NCBI RefSeq assembly: GCF_900660635.1
Contig: NZ_LR215032.1
Coordinates: 62,001-126,000 of the forward strand
Direction: 5' to 3'
DNA: 64,000 nt
Origin: Mycoplasmopsis gallopavonis
Lineage (GTDB): Bacteria; Bacillota_I; Bacilli_A; Mycoplasmatales; Metamycoplasmataceae
Shown here: positions 33,253 to 44,504 of the stretch, one piece after another
Layout of the letters: the number at the start of each line of letters is the position of its first letter
Numbering within the stretch: position 1 is the first letter of the stretch
The notes under the pieces: model-generated
Databases searched by the model: none
What the model saw: the letters and a program-made list of their open reading frames with translations, nothing else
Told to the model about the DNA's origin: nothing
Position numbers and translations under genes: made by a program

Positions 33253-34092
33253 TTATAATTTTACCAAAAACTTAGCAACTCCTTCATTATCATTTGTATC
33301 AATAACTTGTTTAGCAACAAGTTTAACTTCTTGAACTGCATTACCCATTGCAATACCAAAATATGAATTTTTAATCATTTCAAAATCATTGTAAGCATCA
33401 CCGAAACAATAAAGATTATCTAAATCTAAGTTTTTAAATGCTAAAGCTTTTTTAACAGATTCTCATTTATTTGATCCGTGCGGCATGATATCAACAACAG
33501 TACTTTGTGAATGTACAAAATAAGATTTTGGAACTTGCTTTGCAATTTTAGCTAATGCTTGATCTAAAATTTGAGGATCTATTTTTTCTGCTAAAACTAA
33601 AAACTTAATAAAATCTCGCTCAATCATTTCGTTTTCTAAGTTTTGCTCAGAATAATCTCAACGATATGGGTTTTCTAAGTTTTTTACACTAGAGTAAATC
33701 ATTTTCTCAAATCATTTTGGTTGGTGTAAGTTATAACCAAACATCATTGTTGTTGAATACGCTAGAAAGTCAATTTGATGCTCAATTAAAATTTGACAAA
33801 TTAGTTGTGCATCCTGTCTTGCGAATGTATTTGCAAAAAGTAATTGTTTGCTAATAGGATCATAAATTGATGCTCCATTTGCATTAATTACCGGCATTTT
33901 AATTTCTAATTGTTGCAAAATTTGTTTATTCATATAATAAGGACGACCTGTTGCTATAAAAACTAAGTGTCCTTCATTTTGCAATCTCAAAACTTGCTTG
34001 ATTGTTTCTGGTGTTAACTTTTTATCACTAGTTAATAAAGTACCATCTAAATCAAAAACAAATTTTTTAATGTTTTTTTGATTTTTGTCCAT
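33253..34092 (-). CDS. Cof-type HAD phosphatase
   Basis: 279 residues from the ATG at 34092; an ATG at 34110 would add six residues. HAD motif I FDLDGTLLTSD is at residue 12, motif II includes FIATGRPYY, and motifs III/IV are in FGDAYNDFEMIKN. The cap domain is between II and III, as in Cof/type IIB enzymes, which remove phosphate from sugar phosphates, FMN or PLP. Neither ATG has a good ribosome site; both overlap the end of ulaF, so coupling is likely. Its place in the ula operon suggests dephosphorylation of sugar phosphate intermediates, by inference. Confidence 0.88.
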
Positions 34093-34813
34093 ATGTAGCG
34101 TTTTTACCATGTTTTCTAAGATAATGTCTTGTAACCAAAGCTTCTTGAGCTGGGTGTGATTGTAAATTTGCTACAATTGAAGTTTTAATTGCCATTTCAG
34201 CTACGGTTTCTAATGTTAAAGCCATGTTAACTGCATCCATTGGTGACTTGAAAGATCAAGCAAATGGACCATGTTCTTTAACTAAAGTAGCTGGTGTTGC
34301 TTTAAAATCAATATTTCTATTTTTAAAAGTTTCTAAAATAACAAGTCCTGTATTGTGTTCGTATTCACCATCAATTTCTTGTGGTGTTAAAGCACGAGCA
34401 CAAGGAACAGGTCCGTAAAAGTTGTCAGCGTGAGTTGTTCCATAGCAAGGAATGTCTTTGCCAGCTTGTGCAAAAGCAACAGCATTTTTACTATGAGTAT
34501 GAACTATTCCTTTCATCTCAGGGTTAGCCTTGTATAAAAGAGTATGAGTCGGTGCGTCCACAGACGGATTATAATGAGATTCATAAATATTATTTTCTAA
34601 ATCTGTAACAACCATATCATCTGCTGAAAGTTCATTATATGAAACTCCACTTGGTTTAATAACCATAAATTTACGGTCTTTTGTTATACCTGATACATTC
34701 CCTCAGGTGTGAATTACTAATTTATAATCAACTAACTTTAAGTTAGCTTCATAAACTTCTTGTTTTAATTTTTTAATTTCTTCTAAGTACTCAACAGGTA
34801 TTTTGTGTTCCAT
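34067..34813 (-). CDS. ulaF: L-ribulose-5-phosphate 4-epimerase
   Basis: 248 residues, class II aldolase fold. Zinc His residues are in THSKNAVAFAQ (HTH type) and the C-terminal NLQSHPAQEALV region; the C-terminal HGKNATYGQ is a hallmark of AraD/UlaF. It converts L-ribulose 5-phosphate to D-xylulose 5-phosphate, the last step of the ascorbate route. The ATG overlaps the ulaE stop (TAATG) and follows GGAGGAG. The true C-terminus is reached only by reading TGA at 34256-34258 as Trp. Confidence 0.93.
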
Positions 34814-35685
34814 TAGTTATCTCCTCCAACTTTATTTCATGATTCTTCATAGAATTCTTTAGCTTCTTGAATATAAGAGAGAGCGTGTTCTTTTGTTTCG
34901 TCTAATTCATTCTTTGATCACATTTCGATCATAATTGGTTGGTTAAGCTTGTGTTTTTTCAAAATAGCAAGCATTTTTGGAAAATCAACTGTTCCTTCTC
35001 CAAAAGGAATATCTCTAAATTTACCTGGAATAGTGTCTTTAAAGTGGAAAGCTGTTAATTTATTTTTAGCAATAATTAACTCATTTTCTAAATCTTCTGA
35101 ATTTGCTCATTGATAAATGTTCCCAAGATCTGGATAAATCCCAATATAAAGATTATTAAGTTCGTTAACTCATCTTAATGAGCGTGAAATAGTCCCCATA
35201 AATCTTGTATCCATAATCTCAAATGCAAGCATTACAGAGTGTTTTTGAGCTAAATAAAGAGCTTTTTCCATTCCTTCTTTAAAATATTGTTCGGTTTGTT
35301 CATCGTGTTCTTCGTAATAAACATCGTAACCTGCTAACTGAACTGTTCTTATTCCTAATTTCTTAGCTAAAATGATTGCTTTTTCCATTATTTCTAATGC
35401 TTTTTCTCTGGTTTTTGCATCTTTTGATCCAAAAGGATATCTTCGATGTCCAGAAAGAGTCATTGAATTAAAGTTAAATTGATGTTTAACTAATAACATT
35501 TGAGCTTCTTTAATTTGTTCATCTGTTCAATCTAATCTTGCTAATCTTTCTGGTGATTCATCAACAGAGAATTCCATAAAATCAAAACCAGCTTCCTTAG
35601 CGATTAAAATTTTCTCTTCCAAACTAAATTTATTATTTATTGCTTTTTCGTAAATACCTAATAAACGGTTTTTATTTGATTTCAT
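34813..35685 (-). CDS. ulaE: L-xylulose-5-phosphate 3-epimerase
   Basis: 290 residues, xylose-isomerase-like TIM barrel. Recognisable pieces are LGIYEKA at the start, GFDFMEFSVDES, LSGHRRYPFGS, TVQLAGYDVYYE, AFEIMDT (metal Glu), YPDLGNIYQW (metal Asp) and AFHFKDTIPG (metal His). It epimerises L-xylulose 5-phosphate to L-ribulose 5-phosphate. Starts eight bases after the ulaD stop, using GAGG at the end of ulaD, and overlaps ulaF by one base, so the three enzymes are coupled. Confidence 0.93.
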
Positions 35686-35692
35686 TTGTTAA

Positions 35693-36349
35693 TTAACCTC
35701 AATATTTCTCAAATTCATCTTTAAAGGCTTTAGCTGCTGCTTCTGGATTTTCAGCATCTCTTAGACTACGACCAGCAATAAAGATGTAAATTGGAATGTC
35801 TTTAAATAATTTAATATCTTCAAGAGCAACACCACCAGTAACAGTAACTTTGAATCCCATTTTTGCTAAACGATCAACAGCATTAATGTCTTTTTCACCT
35901 CATTTTACACCTGAAGCTTGTGAGTCACGACTACGGTGTCACACAACTTGTGGAACACCTGCTTGTCTTCATTGCTCTGCTTGTTCCCAAGTAAAGTTTG
36001 AAGTCATTTCAATTTGAACTTCATTAGAATCTTTGTATTCTTGTGCAATTTTCATTGTTTCAACAATTGTTGGTAATTCTGCTGCACAAATACATGTTGT
36101 ATAATCTGCACCATTTTCGAAAAACATTTTTCCAAAAACTTTTCCTGCATCAGCAATTTTACCGTCAGCAACAATAATTTTGTTTGGGAAAGCTTCTTTT
36201 AAAGCTTTAATTGCTTTTTTTCCTTCTGAAGCAATTAAAATTGTTCCAACTTCAATTACATCAATATATTTTTCTACTTTTTTAGCAGAATCGATTGCGT
36301 CTTGAATTGTTAAATTATCAAGAGCAATTTGTAACATTGGTTTAGCCAT
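35693..36349 (-). CDS. ulaD: 3-keto-L-gulonate-6-phosphate decarboxylase
   Basis: 218 residues, orotidine-decarboxylase-suprafamily barrel of the KGPDC type. [17 protein letters not shown], the catalytic-strand motif [10 protein letters not shown] (DxKxxD-like: D, K, D), then [11 protein letters not shown] and [11 protein letters not shown] for phosphate binding. It decarboxylates 3-keto-L-gulonate 6-phosphate to L-xylulose 5-phosphate. Relatives include hexulose-6-phosphate synthase; the ula neighbours favour the decarboxylase. AAGGAG precedes the ATG. Confidence 0.93.
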
Positions 36350-36368
36350 ATAAAGCTCCTTTTAAAAA

Positions 36369-36851
36369 TTAATCTATTAAATATTTTGTATAATCAACTG
36401 ATTTAATTAAATCAATGATTTCTTCTTTGGTTGTAAAACTTGCAATTTTATCAATATTTGACTCATCTTCAAATACTGCAACAACTTGTGGAATTGCTAC
36501 TTTAACATGTGTTTCACCATCTTTGGCAGCAAGACACATTAAAAGTCTTACTTTTGAACCATTTTCAAATTCAACAGGTTCTTTTAATGTTACTAATGAA
36601 AATCCGTTTGCAAGAACTGAATTTTCTGTAGCACTTGCATGTGGCATAGCAAATTCTCTAGCGATAATATAGTAAGGACCATATTTTTTTGTTGATTCTA
36701 AAATATCTTCATAATATTTAGAGTTGATTACACCAGCTTTTTCAAGTGGTTCACAAGCAAATTTAATTGCTTCTTTTCAATCTTTAGCATCAACATGAAC
36801 TCTAATTGCATCATTCAAAATTAAACTGTCTAATAAATTCAATTGTTTCAT
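36369..36851 (-). CDS. ulaC: PTS ascorbate-family EIIA component
   Basis: 160 residues, mannitol/fructose-type EIIA fold as in UlaC/SgaA. The phosphorylated His is His71 in REFAMPHASATE. It accepts phosphate from HPr and passes it to the EIIB Cys. The first part of the gene (DAKDWKEAIK) contains a TGA Trp. It begins one base after the ulaB stop. Confidence 0.92.
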
Positions 36852-36852
36852 C

Positions 36853-37131
36853 TTACGCTACCTTTTGTTTAGCATCTGATAATGCTTCTTTAATTTCGTT
36901 TAAGTCCATGATATTTTTTAAACCATATACATGAGCTGTTGTGTTTACTTCAGAAACAAAGTTTTGTGTACATAAAATAACATCATAGTTATTTGCAACA
37001 CTTTTACCTTGCCCTAATCCTAAAGCTTCAACTGTTCCGTTGATTCCTAATTCTTTAAGTGCTTGAGTAACTTTCATTTTAATAATCATTGAAGTTCCCA
37101 TTCCACTTCCACATAAGCATAATACTTTCAT
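36853..37131 (-). CDS. ulaB: PTS ascorbate-family EIIB component
   Basis: 92 residues. The N-terminal phosphocysteine loop LCLCGSGMGTSMI is diagnostic of small EIIB proteins of the ascorbate/lactose-type fold. It transfers phosphate from UlaC to the incoming sugar at UlaA. AAGGAG stands before its ATG, 46 bases after ulaA. Confidence 0.93.
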   Translation of the reverse strand: MKVLCLCGSGMGTSMIIKMKVTQALKELGINGTVEALGLGQGKSVANNYDVILCTQNFVSEVNTTAHVYGLKNIMDLNEIKEALSDAKQKVA

Positions 37132-37177
37132 TTTTTACTCCTTAAATACTTTGATTAAATGAATAATTATGTCACTT

Positions 37178-38881
37178 TTAGTGAGCGTATTTTGTCACTT
37201 TAAAGTTTAATAATTTTTGTAAGAATGTTGGGTTGCTTTGTCTTCCTGAGTCGATTAATTGTGAACCAACCATTAATACTAAAATAGCAGCTCCAAATAA
37301 TGCTCCTCCAAGGTATGGGTTAAGACTAGAAATACCCATTAATGGTGCAAACACTACGTTTCAGTCGAACATTCCGATGTATCCTGTTCCAAATACGTGA
37401 GCTACATTAGCACCTTGTCTAAGTGTTTCACCGTGTTTAAGTAAACTTAAACCAACTGATGAAAGAATAATTTCAAAGAATCCGAAGATAGCAGGGATAG
37501 CAAGTGCAGCTCTGTATCCTCCTGAAGCATTAGCGAATACCCCAATTGATCCTGAGTTGAAGAATAATGTAATGAATAATGGGATTGTGATTTCAAATCT
37601 AAATCCGCTTGCAAAATTAATTTTTGAAAGACCAATTAATAATCCAACAGCAATAAATTGTGCAATTGTACCTGATACGAATCCGTATGTTACTGAGTTA
37701 GATGAAAAACCATATGTAGCAGCAACGTCAACAGCAACTACTGTACTTGGTGCAACTTTTTCAACAATTCCTTGGAATGATTGTTGTAATTCACTAACGA
37801 ACATTCTAACACCTGTTTGGATAACTAAGATAGCACCAACTAATTTTAATGATCCTAAGAAGATGTTGAATACTCAAAATACATTACCATCTACTTTTCA
37901 TTGTTTAAGAAGTCCTGCACCATCTCATTTGTAGTTTGGTGCAACAATTCCACCTTTACCAAAGTGAAGAATTAAAATTAAAATTGTGAAAAGAACTAAC
38001 ATAATAAGTGATTGAGTAAAGATATTATCTTCAAACACTTTTAATTTTTTAGGTAAAACTAAATTTTCTGCTGATTGTTCTTTTTTACCAAAGAATCTAC
38101 CAATTTTGTAAGCTAATGAAAGACCTAACATTTGTTGGTGACCAACACAGAATCCTGCACCTTGTGTAACAACGTCAGAACCTTTAATTGTTGCAGTTGA
38201 TCCAACACCTCAGTAAAGTCCTAAAAGAACACCAGAAATTGCAATAATACCAAATTGAGCACCTGTTGTAAGAGCAGCACCACTTCAGAATACTGAAACT
38301 GTTACTCCCCCAACAACCATAGCAGCTTGTTGGAACATAACGTGTCCTGTTAACATAATTGAGTGTACGTTTGTTCAACGACGGAAAATAACAAGAACTA
38401 AGTTAATAGCAAAACCAATTAATAAAGCATAAGAAATAAATGCTGAAAGGTTTTGTCCATTAATTGTTTCTAAGAATTTTTGAGAAGAAGTTCATCCTAA
38501 GTAAGGGTCTAATGAAGTGACACCTGTACCTAAACTTGAAATTCCAGAAAAGACTTCTTTACACATTGAAACAAGCACACCTGATCCAATGCTTAATACA
38601 AGAATACCAATACCTGATTTAATAAAACCTAAAATGGCATCTTTAATTCCTCTTCCTAAAAGAAGGTATCCGATAAATACGATACTTCCAATTAAGAATG
38701 CGTTAACTCCTAAGAAGTTTCCGATGATAACTTCTCTTAGGTAGAAAACAACAGAATTCATGTTTCATTGATTTTTAACAGCCATTGTAATTACTAATCC
38801 TAATACAAGAACTGCAAAAATAGCAAATAACATAAGAACAGACATAAGGGTTTTCTTTGTTTTGTTTGATAATTTAGTCAT
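37178..38881 (-). CDS. ulaA: PTS ascorbate-family EIIC permease
   Basis: 567 residues, about ten or more membrane helices, UlaA/SgaT family. FNSGSIGVFANASGGYRAAL and LSSVGLSLLKHGETL match the substrate region of this family; the fold takes up L-ascorbate and releases ascorbate 6-phosphate. At least five TGA Trp codons break the gene under the standard code. A somewhat long C-terminal extension ends QLIDSGRQSNPTFLQKLLNF. Whether the true substrate is ascorbate or a related aldonolactone is open, given the lactonase next door. AAAGGT lies before the ATG, 63 bases after the lactonase gene. Confidence 0.92.
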
Positions 38882-38944
38882 TTTGTGACCTTTCTAAAGA
38901 TAATTTATGTTTGTTGTTTTGTTTTTTAAATTAAATTTTTGAAA

Positions 38945-40000
38945 TTAAGCTAATTTTAAATCTTTTTTAAGTTGTTTAAGTTCTTCAGAAACTTTAGATT
39001 CATCGTAAACTCTTGGTTCATCAAAAGCTAAAATTTCTCTTGGGTTGTTTACTAACATATCTTCGATTGCTTCATCTGAAACACCTAATTGTTTCATTAA
39101 AGGAATGAATCTATCAAATAAGTAAGCTAAACCAAATGTTTCTTTACCTTTTGTAATTCCATAATTTCTTTGGTAAAGAATTCTACCTGCATCTAAACTC
39201 AATGTAATGTGTTTTTGTAAACCTTTATCTACTAAGTATTTAATGTTTTCTGCAAGAGTTGAATCAGGGTAGTATTTAACACGGTCTGGTCCATCAAAAC
39301 ATAATGTAACACCTGTTTCTTTAATAACTTTTTCGTAGTAATATTTGTCAGGGTTTTTATTTAAGTGTGAAATTTGAATTTTTCTTGGGTTTGCTCCAAA
39401 GTCAATTAAGTGTTTAGCAACTTCAAGAGCCATTGTTCCAAGTTGTGTATGTACAAGAATTGGACATCCTGTTTGGATAGATGTACGAGCAGCAACTTCA
39501 AGTGCTTTAAGTTCTAATCTATCAATAGCAGCGTATCCTGTACCAGCCTTAATAATTCCGGCTTTAGCTTTTGAACGTTTAACAACAGGTCCGTTGTAGT
39601 TGTATTCATCCATACCTTCTTCGATTTCAGCAACACACATTTTAACAATGTCTTCTGTTGGAACTACTGCTAATCATGATGATCATTTGTCATAGAATTT
39701 AGCTTTGTGGAATCCTGTAGACATGATAATGTTTGCTTGTCCTTCGAATGCTTTTGCAATTTCTAATGTACGGTGAACATCTCTACCAACATTAGGTGGA
39801 TCCATTGTAACTACTGTTCTTCCTCCACGTTCAATGAATTCTTTTAATTCTTTTTTAGAAGCTTCAACATCTAACATTAAGAAGTCGATGTGCTCCTCTA
39901 CTTCAGGACCACCATTTTTAATGAAGTGATCGTGACAATCAGTAACACCAAGCTCTTTAGCTGGAATGTCACCAAGAACGGTTCTTACGAATTTTTCCAT
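38945..40000 (-). CDS. Phosphotriesterase-family sugar-lactone-phosphate lactonase
   Basis: 351 residues, amidohydrolase barrel with a two-metal site: TDCHDHF (HxH), the likely carboxylated Lys in AGIIKAGTG, His in ILVHTQLG, His in QISHLNKNP and Asp in TLSLDAGR. Mycoplasma homologues (MS0025 of M. synoviae, MAG_6390 of M. agalactiae) have been reported to open phosphorylated pentonolactones. As first gene of the operon it takes the place of UlaG, the metallo-beta-lactamase-fold ascorbate-6-phosphate lactonase, which is absent here. So it probably opens the lactone made by the PTS. AAGGAG precedes the start. Two TGA close together encode Trp. Confidence 0.9.
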
Positions 40001-40030
40001 ATTTATTAAATCTCCTTATTTCCTAATATT

Positions 40031-40046
40031 TGTGGACACTTCCACA
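40031..40046. promoter_or_regulatory. Probable operator palindrome of the ula-type operon
   Basis: Perfect inverted repeat TGTGGA-CACT-TCCACA directly downstream of the operon -10 box, over the expected transcription start. A likely site for the divergent RpiR-family regulator. A half site TCCACA recurs near 40125. Confidence 0.6.
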
Positions 40047-40074
40047 TTTATAATTTAAAAACTTTTTCAGACAA
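40047..40074 (-). promoter_or_regulatory. Promoter of the ula-type operon
   Basis: On the minus strand: -35-like TTGTCT (40069-40074), 16-base spacer, -10 TATAAA (40047-40052), abutting the palindrome. Leader to the lactonase ATG about 40 bases. Confidence 0.6.
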
Positions 40075-40245
40075 AAGATAAAAAATAAATGCAAAAAATT
40101 TTCATTTTTTATTTTAATTTTTTATCCACAACTTTTAGCACTATAAAATAGGGTTAAAAGTAGCAAAAAATATCAAAATGAGATTTAAAAAAATAATGAA
40201 AATTTTTCATTTTTTCATTTTTATTTTCGTTTTTAAAAAAAGCCT

Positions 40246-40251
40246 TATAAT
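40246..40251 (+). promoter_or_regulatory. -10 box for the RpiR-family regulator
   Basis: TATAAT seven bases before the ATG at 40259; it overlaps an alternative ATG at 40250. The spacing places the transcription start on the chosen ATG, so a leaderless mRNA is likely. Confidence 0.6.
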
Positions 40252-40258
40252 GTCTTAT

Positions 40259-41125
40259 ATGAAAAATCCAAAAAATACAATTACTCGTCCAATTATTAAG
40301 TCAATTTCCGGTTTATCAAAGAGTGATTATAAGATTATTGACTTCATTAATAATTATGAACTTTTAACTTTTGATTATACAATTGAGCAGTTTTCAGAAA
40401 AATTAGATATTTCAACTTCTAGTATTTCTCGTTTTACAAAGAAATATGGATTTAAGAATTATTCAGATTTTAAAGTTAATCTAAATTTAATTATTCAAAA
40501 ATTTAATAAAAATTATGAAATGAATGATGATCAAATTTTTACTTCAATAATTGCTTCGCACCGTTATGTTATTGACAATCTTTACAATGAAGCATTGATG
40601 GAAAAAATTACAACTGCTGCTAATGTTATTACTAAAAGTAACAAAATCTTAATTCAAGGAAGCGGAAGTAGTAAAAGAATTAGTGAAAATCTTTATTCTA
40701 ATTTACTCAAAACAGGAAAAGTTGCAATTAGTCACATGGACTTTCATGTTTTCTTTCCCGTCCTTGCTAACTGTAACGCAAATGATGTTTTAATTTTATT
40801 TTCTGATAATTTAAAAACACCAGAACAAATCTTTTCACTTAAAAAAGCTCATGAAAATAACTTAAAAGTAATCGTAATCACCTCAAATGAAAATAATCCT
40901 CATTTAGAAAATGAATTTGATGTTTTAATTCAATATAGTAAAATCAATCCAACTTATATTGATGTTCCTCTTTCTTCTAAACTTTCACAACTTTTAATTA
41001 CTGATTTACTGTTTGAAGCCGTACTTGAAAATGATGAAAATTTAAGAGTTAATCTCAAAAAATCTAAAAAAATGATTGATGAATGAATTGAAAGAAATTC
41101 AATTTTTGATAAACAACATAAATAA
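40259..41125 (+). CDS. RpiR-family (HTH-SIS) transcriptional regulator
   Basis: 288 residues. N-terminal helix-turn-helix of the RpiR type (YTIEQFSEKLDISTSSISRFTKKYGFKNYSDFK, residues about 38-70), C-terminal SIS sugar-phosphate-binding domain (ILIQGSGSSKRISENLYSNL). It is divergent from the ula-type operon, so it probably senses a sugar phosphate intermediate and binds the palindrome in the shared gap. The ATG at 40259 is preferred because a TATAAT box lies seven bases upstream; longer starts at 40250 or 40178 would overlap the promoter. TGA near the end (41084-41086) is Trp. Confidence 0.9.
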
Positions 41126-41151
41126 AAAACTAAGTAAAAACTTAGTTTTTT
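41124..41151. terminator. Bidirectional terminator between the regulator and rnj
   Basis: Perfect 11 bp stem AAAAAACTAAG/CTTAGTTTTTT, loop of six; serves both convergent genes. The rnj stop codon overlaps the outer edge. Confidence 0.9.
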
Positions 41152-43078
41152 AAATTTCATCTTCTTCATCAATGTCAAATTCATCATTTTCAACATCACC
41201 GAAAATAGATTTACGTAAAATTTCAAGATCTTTAATTTGTTTTTTAGTAAATTTTGAACTTGATTTAACTGATTTTTGTTTTTCAAAAACTTTTGGTTTA
41301 GTTGAAGAAACTTCTGATTTTAAATCTTCTTGATCATCATTTTCTTCAACAATATTTTTATTATTGGTAAATTGTACTTTAGCATCTTTGAATAATTCTT
41401 CATTTGGTTCATCAGTATAAATGATAGTTGGTACAACAATTGGATCTCTTCTTTTTTCTTTATAGAATAAAGCACTTAAACGATCTACAATAATTTTTTC
41501 TAAATCTGTGGTATTTCAATCTTTAAAATTCTTAATATGATAAAGCACAGCTCCATGAGCTACACGCTTAGTTTCTTCAATTAGTTTCTTTGAAGTTTTT
41601 ACAAAGAAACTTCCACGAGTGATAATTTGTGGACGGCCCATAATTAAATTTTTCTGACGGTCAATAACAAAAACAATATTAACAAAACCGCTATCTTTTA
41701 GTCGTGCTCTTTCTTTTAAAATTTCATTTGATAAACTTAAAATTGTATTTCCATCTATATAAATTGGACCAAAATCAACTTTTTCATCTGTTTTAAAGAT
41801 TTCGTTATTAAGCATGTTGTAAACTTCACCTTTACGGATGACTAAAACATTTTCAGGTCTAACTCCGTTATCAATTGCAGTTTGTCCGTGAACAATGCTC
41901 ATTCGATATTCACCGTGATATGGTAAAAAGTATTTTGGTTTGGTTAATTGAAAAATTTTATCATGCTCTCACTTGTAAGCGTGACCTGAAGTATGTAAAT
42001 AACCATCAGGACCATTTTCTTTGATCAGAGCACCTAGTTTATAAAGACGGTTGATAAGTAGCTCTACAACCATTCTATTACCTGGAATTGGACTAGAAGA
42101 AAAAATTACAACATCACCTTTTGCGATTTTAATTGTTGCGTGTTTACCATAACTCATTCTTGAAAGAGCAGCTAATTGTTCCCCTTGTGATCCTGTTGTT
42201 AAAATTACAAGATCAGTTTCTTTGACACTTGCTAATTGTTTTTTATCAATTAGAACATCATTACCAACATTAATATAACCTAATTTACGTCCAATTTTAA
42301 TACCTTGAATCATTGAACGACCAAATGTGATAACTTTTTTATTCATTTTTGCAGCTAACTCAATAATCACTTTCACTCTGGTTAAGTTTGACGCAAAGGA
42401 AGTAACAATAATTTTACGTTTTGCATTACGCATGTGTTTTTCTATATCTGTTAAAATGTCACTCTCACTTGGTGAATGATCAGGACGCATTGCGTTGGTT
42501 GAATCACTTAAAAGAGCAGTTAACCCCTCTTTACCAATTTGATCTAAACGAGCAAAATCGGTGTAATTTCCAATTGGTGTATAGTCAAAACGGAAATCAC
42601 CAGTAAACATCAAGCTTCCATTTGGAGTTGTGACTCTGATTCCAAATGCATCAGGAATTGAGTGCTGAGCTGTTCAAAAATCAACAACACAATCATTAGC
42701 AAATTTATGGATTGCTGTTTTTTCAATTTCAATAAATTCTATTTTTTTAGTAATACGGTGTTCTTCAAATTTAGCTTTTAAATATTGAATTGCTATTCGA
42801 GGACCAAATATTTTTTTAAGTTTAGTTTGTTTAACTAAATAAACAACACCACCAATATGATCTTCATGACCATGAGTAATAAATAAACCTTCAATAACTT
42901 TATCTGGTTGATTTAAATATTCATAACTAGGAATAATTCCTTTTACACCTGTGTTAAAAGTGTCTGCAAATTTAATCCCTGCATCAATAATAAAAATGTG
43001 ATTTTCATGTTCAATAAGAAGCGTTGATTTACCAATTTCTTCAACACCCCCCAAGGGAATAATACGAGTTGGTTTCAT
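41150..43078 (-). CDS. rnj: Ribonuclease J
   Basis: 642 residues, metallo-beta-lactamase/beta-CASP nuclease for mRNA decay and rRNA maturation. The zinc motif is FITHGHEDHIGG, further metal ligands are in LMFTGDFRFD and LHTSGHA, and beta-CASP features include SDSTNAMRPDHSPSE and TTGSQGEQLAALSRM. The last 90 residues after the C-terminal domain form an acidic/basic low-complexity tail (EENDDQEDLKSE, FGDVENDEFDIDEEDE) not needed for the core. Several TGA are Trp. GGAGAG precedes the ATG. A promoter about 100 bases upstream would make an mRNA that begins with a hairpin. Confidence 0.95.
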
Positions 43079-43139
43079 ATCTCTCCATTCAATTTTAATA
43101 ATTATTCTATGTTAATAATGTGAAAATATAAGTTTGATG

Positions 43140-43167
43140 ATAATCTTAAATTACCCTTTAAGATTAT
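43140..43167 (-). promoter_or_regulatory. Hairpin at the 5' end of the rnj leader
   Basis: Perfect 11 bp stem ATAATCTTAAA/TTTAAGATTAT with loop of six. It lies directly after a minus-strand TATAAT, so the predicted rnj transcript starts at or next to the hairpin. On the plus strand it is followed by a short T run but no gene precedes it. Confidence 0.5.
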
Positions 43168-43175
43168 TTTTAATA

Positions 43176-43181
43176 ATTATA
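43176..43181 (-). promoter_or_regulatory. Putative -10 box for rnj
   Basis: TATAAT on the minus strand; predicted start near 43169, about 90 bases before the rnj ATG. A weaker box (TAGAAT) lies nearer the gene. Confidence 0.5.
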
Positions 43182-43236
43182 AAGCAAAAAGAGCTATTCA
43201 AGAAACGAAAAAAGAAAAGAAAAAGCAGCTTAATTA

Positions 43237-44504
43237 TAAACTAGGACAGAAAAAATTAACAATTTATTAAATTGGATAGCCCCATACTATATTCGTATGG
43301 GGTTTTTCAATTCAGACATGATTGAATTCTAAATTTATTGTATCAATGAACATAATTAGATATCACTTTTTCTAGTTCATTCAAAGTCATAGCTTTGATA
43401 TTTAAATCTCTAATTAATTCAGTTTTTAAATTTGAAAATCAATATTCCACAACTCTATTATCTAAACTATTTCCTACTTTTGAAAGCGAAATTATTCCAC
43501 CTTTATTTTGAATAAAACGAGAAAAATCATCAGATGTATAAGTTGAGCAATGATCTGAATGTAGTATAAAACTTTTTTCAAAATCAACATTTTCAAATGT
43601 TTTGTAAATTAATTTTGAATCATTAAATTTGGAAAGAGAAAAACTAATTATTTCTTTAGTTTTATGTTTAATTACTACTGAAAGATAAACATTATTGTTT
43701 ATTGCATCTTTTGTCGCTGGAAGATATGTTACATCAGTAGCGTATATATTTCTGTTATATACATCATTATAATCTCTATTAACAATGTTTTCTTTTATGA
43801 TAGATGTGTTCTTTGATTCTTTTAGTTTTTTTCTTTTTCTGACATTGCAAAATAAACCTAAGGCATTCATATATCTTCCTAGAGTTCTTTCGTTTATGTC
43901 TATTTTATAGTGCTTTAAGATAAAATATTTTAATTTTTGTCTACCATATTTAGATCTATTTTGTTTAAATGAATCAATAATCAAGTCTTGGTACTTTATT
44001 TTTCTGGATTTAATTCTAGGAGCAAAATTATTTCTTTTATGTTTGGATATTGTTTGTCTACAAAGATACAACAAAATAGCAAGTTTATACGAAGCCATAT
44101 TAATATGTGATGCCTCTTGAACTTTTTCTGTTTTAAATTTATCTTTTGTAATTTCTCTATATCTTTTTGCAATTTCAATTAAATCTTCTCGTGTAAAAAT
44201 GTTTCAATTTATATCTTGTTCTTTCGCTTTTCTTGACCTACCGGTTCCAGGCTTTCTTGGTTTTTTATTCATATTAAAATTATAATGTTTTAATATTCTT
44301 CGTAATCTCGCTTTCACATATTTATCTTTTGCTTTTGCACCATATTTATACATCAGTTCAATCGCATCCTTTTTACCTAATTGAAAAAATGTATTATAAA
44401 TTTCTTTTTCTTGTTCTTCTGTAAAATGTTTTCCCATTTTTTCTCCTTTAAAAATATAAAAAATTAACATTCGAAGGAATGTTAATTTTTATTGTCCTAG
44501 TTTA
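43237..44504 (-). mobile_element. IS3-family element, type A, copy 3 (1268 bp)
   Basis: TAAACTAGGACA at both ends, 4 bp duplication ATTA (43233-43236 and 44505-44508). Inserted at the stop codon of the nuclease fragment; the element end supplies a new TAA in the same place, so the reading frame ends at the same codon. Confidence 0.95.
43256..44437 (-). CDS. IS3-family transposase, type A
   Basis: 393 residues, intact, a close copy of the type A transposase at 9392-10573, with differences such as LFCNVRKRKKLKESKN in place of LFCNIRKRKKLKEVKN. Same AAGGAG site and D-35-E triad. Confidence 0.93.

Noticed and set aside
43085-43236. Additional gene between rnj and the IS
   Set aside because: No frame of useful length with a start signal; the stretch holds only a hairpin, promoter-like boxes and A-rich sequence.
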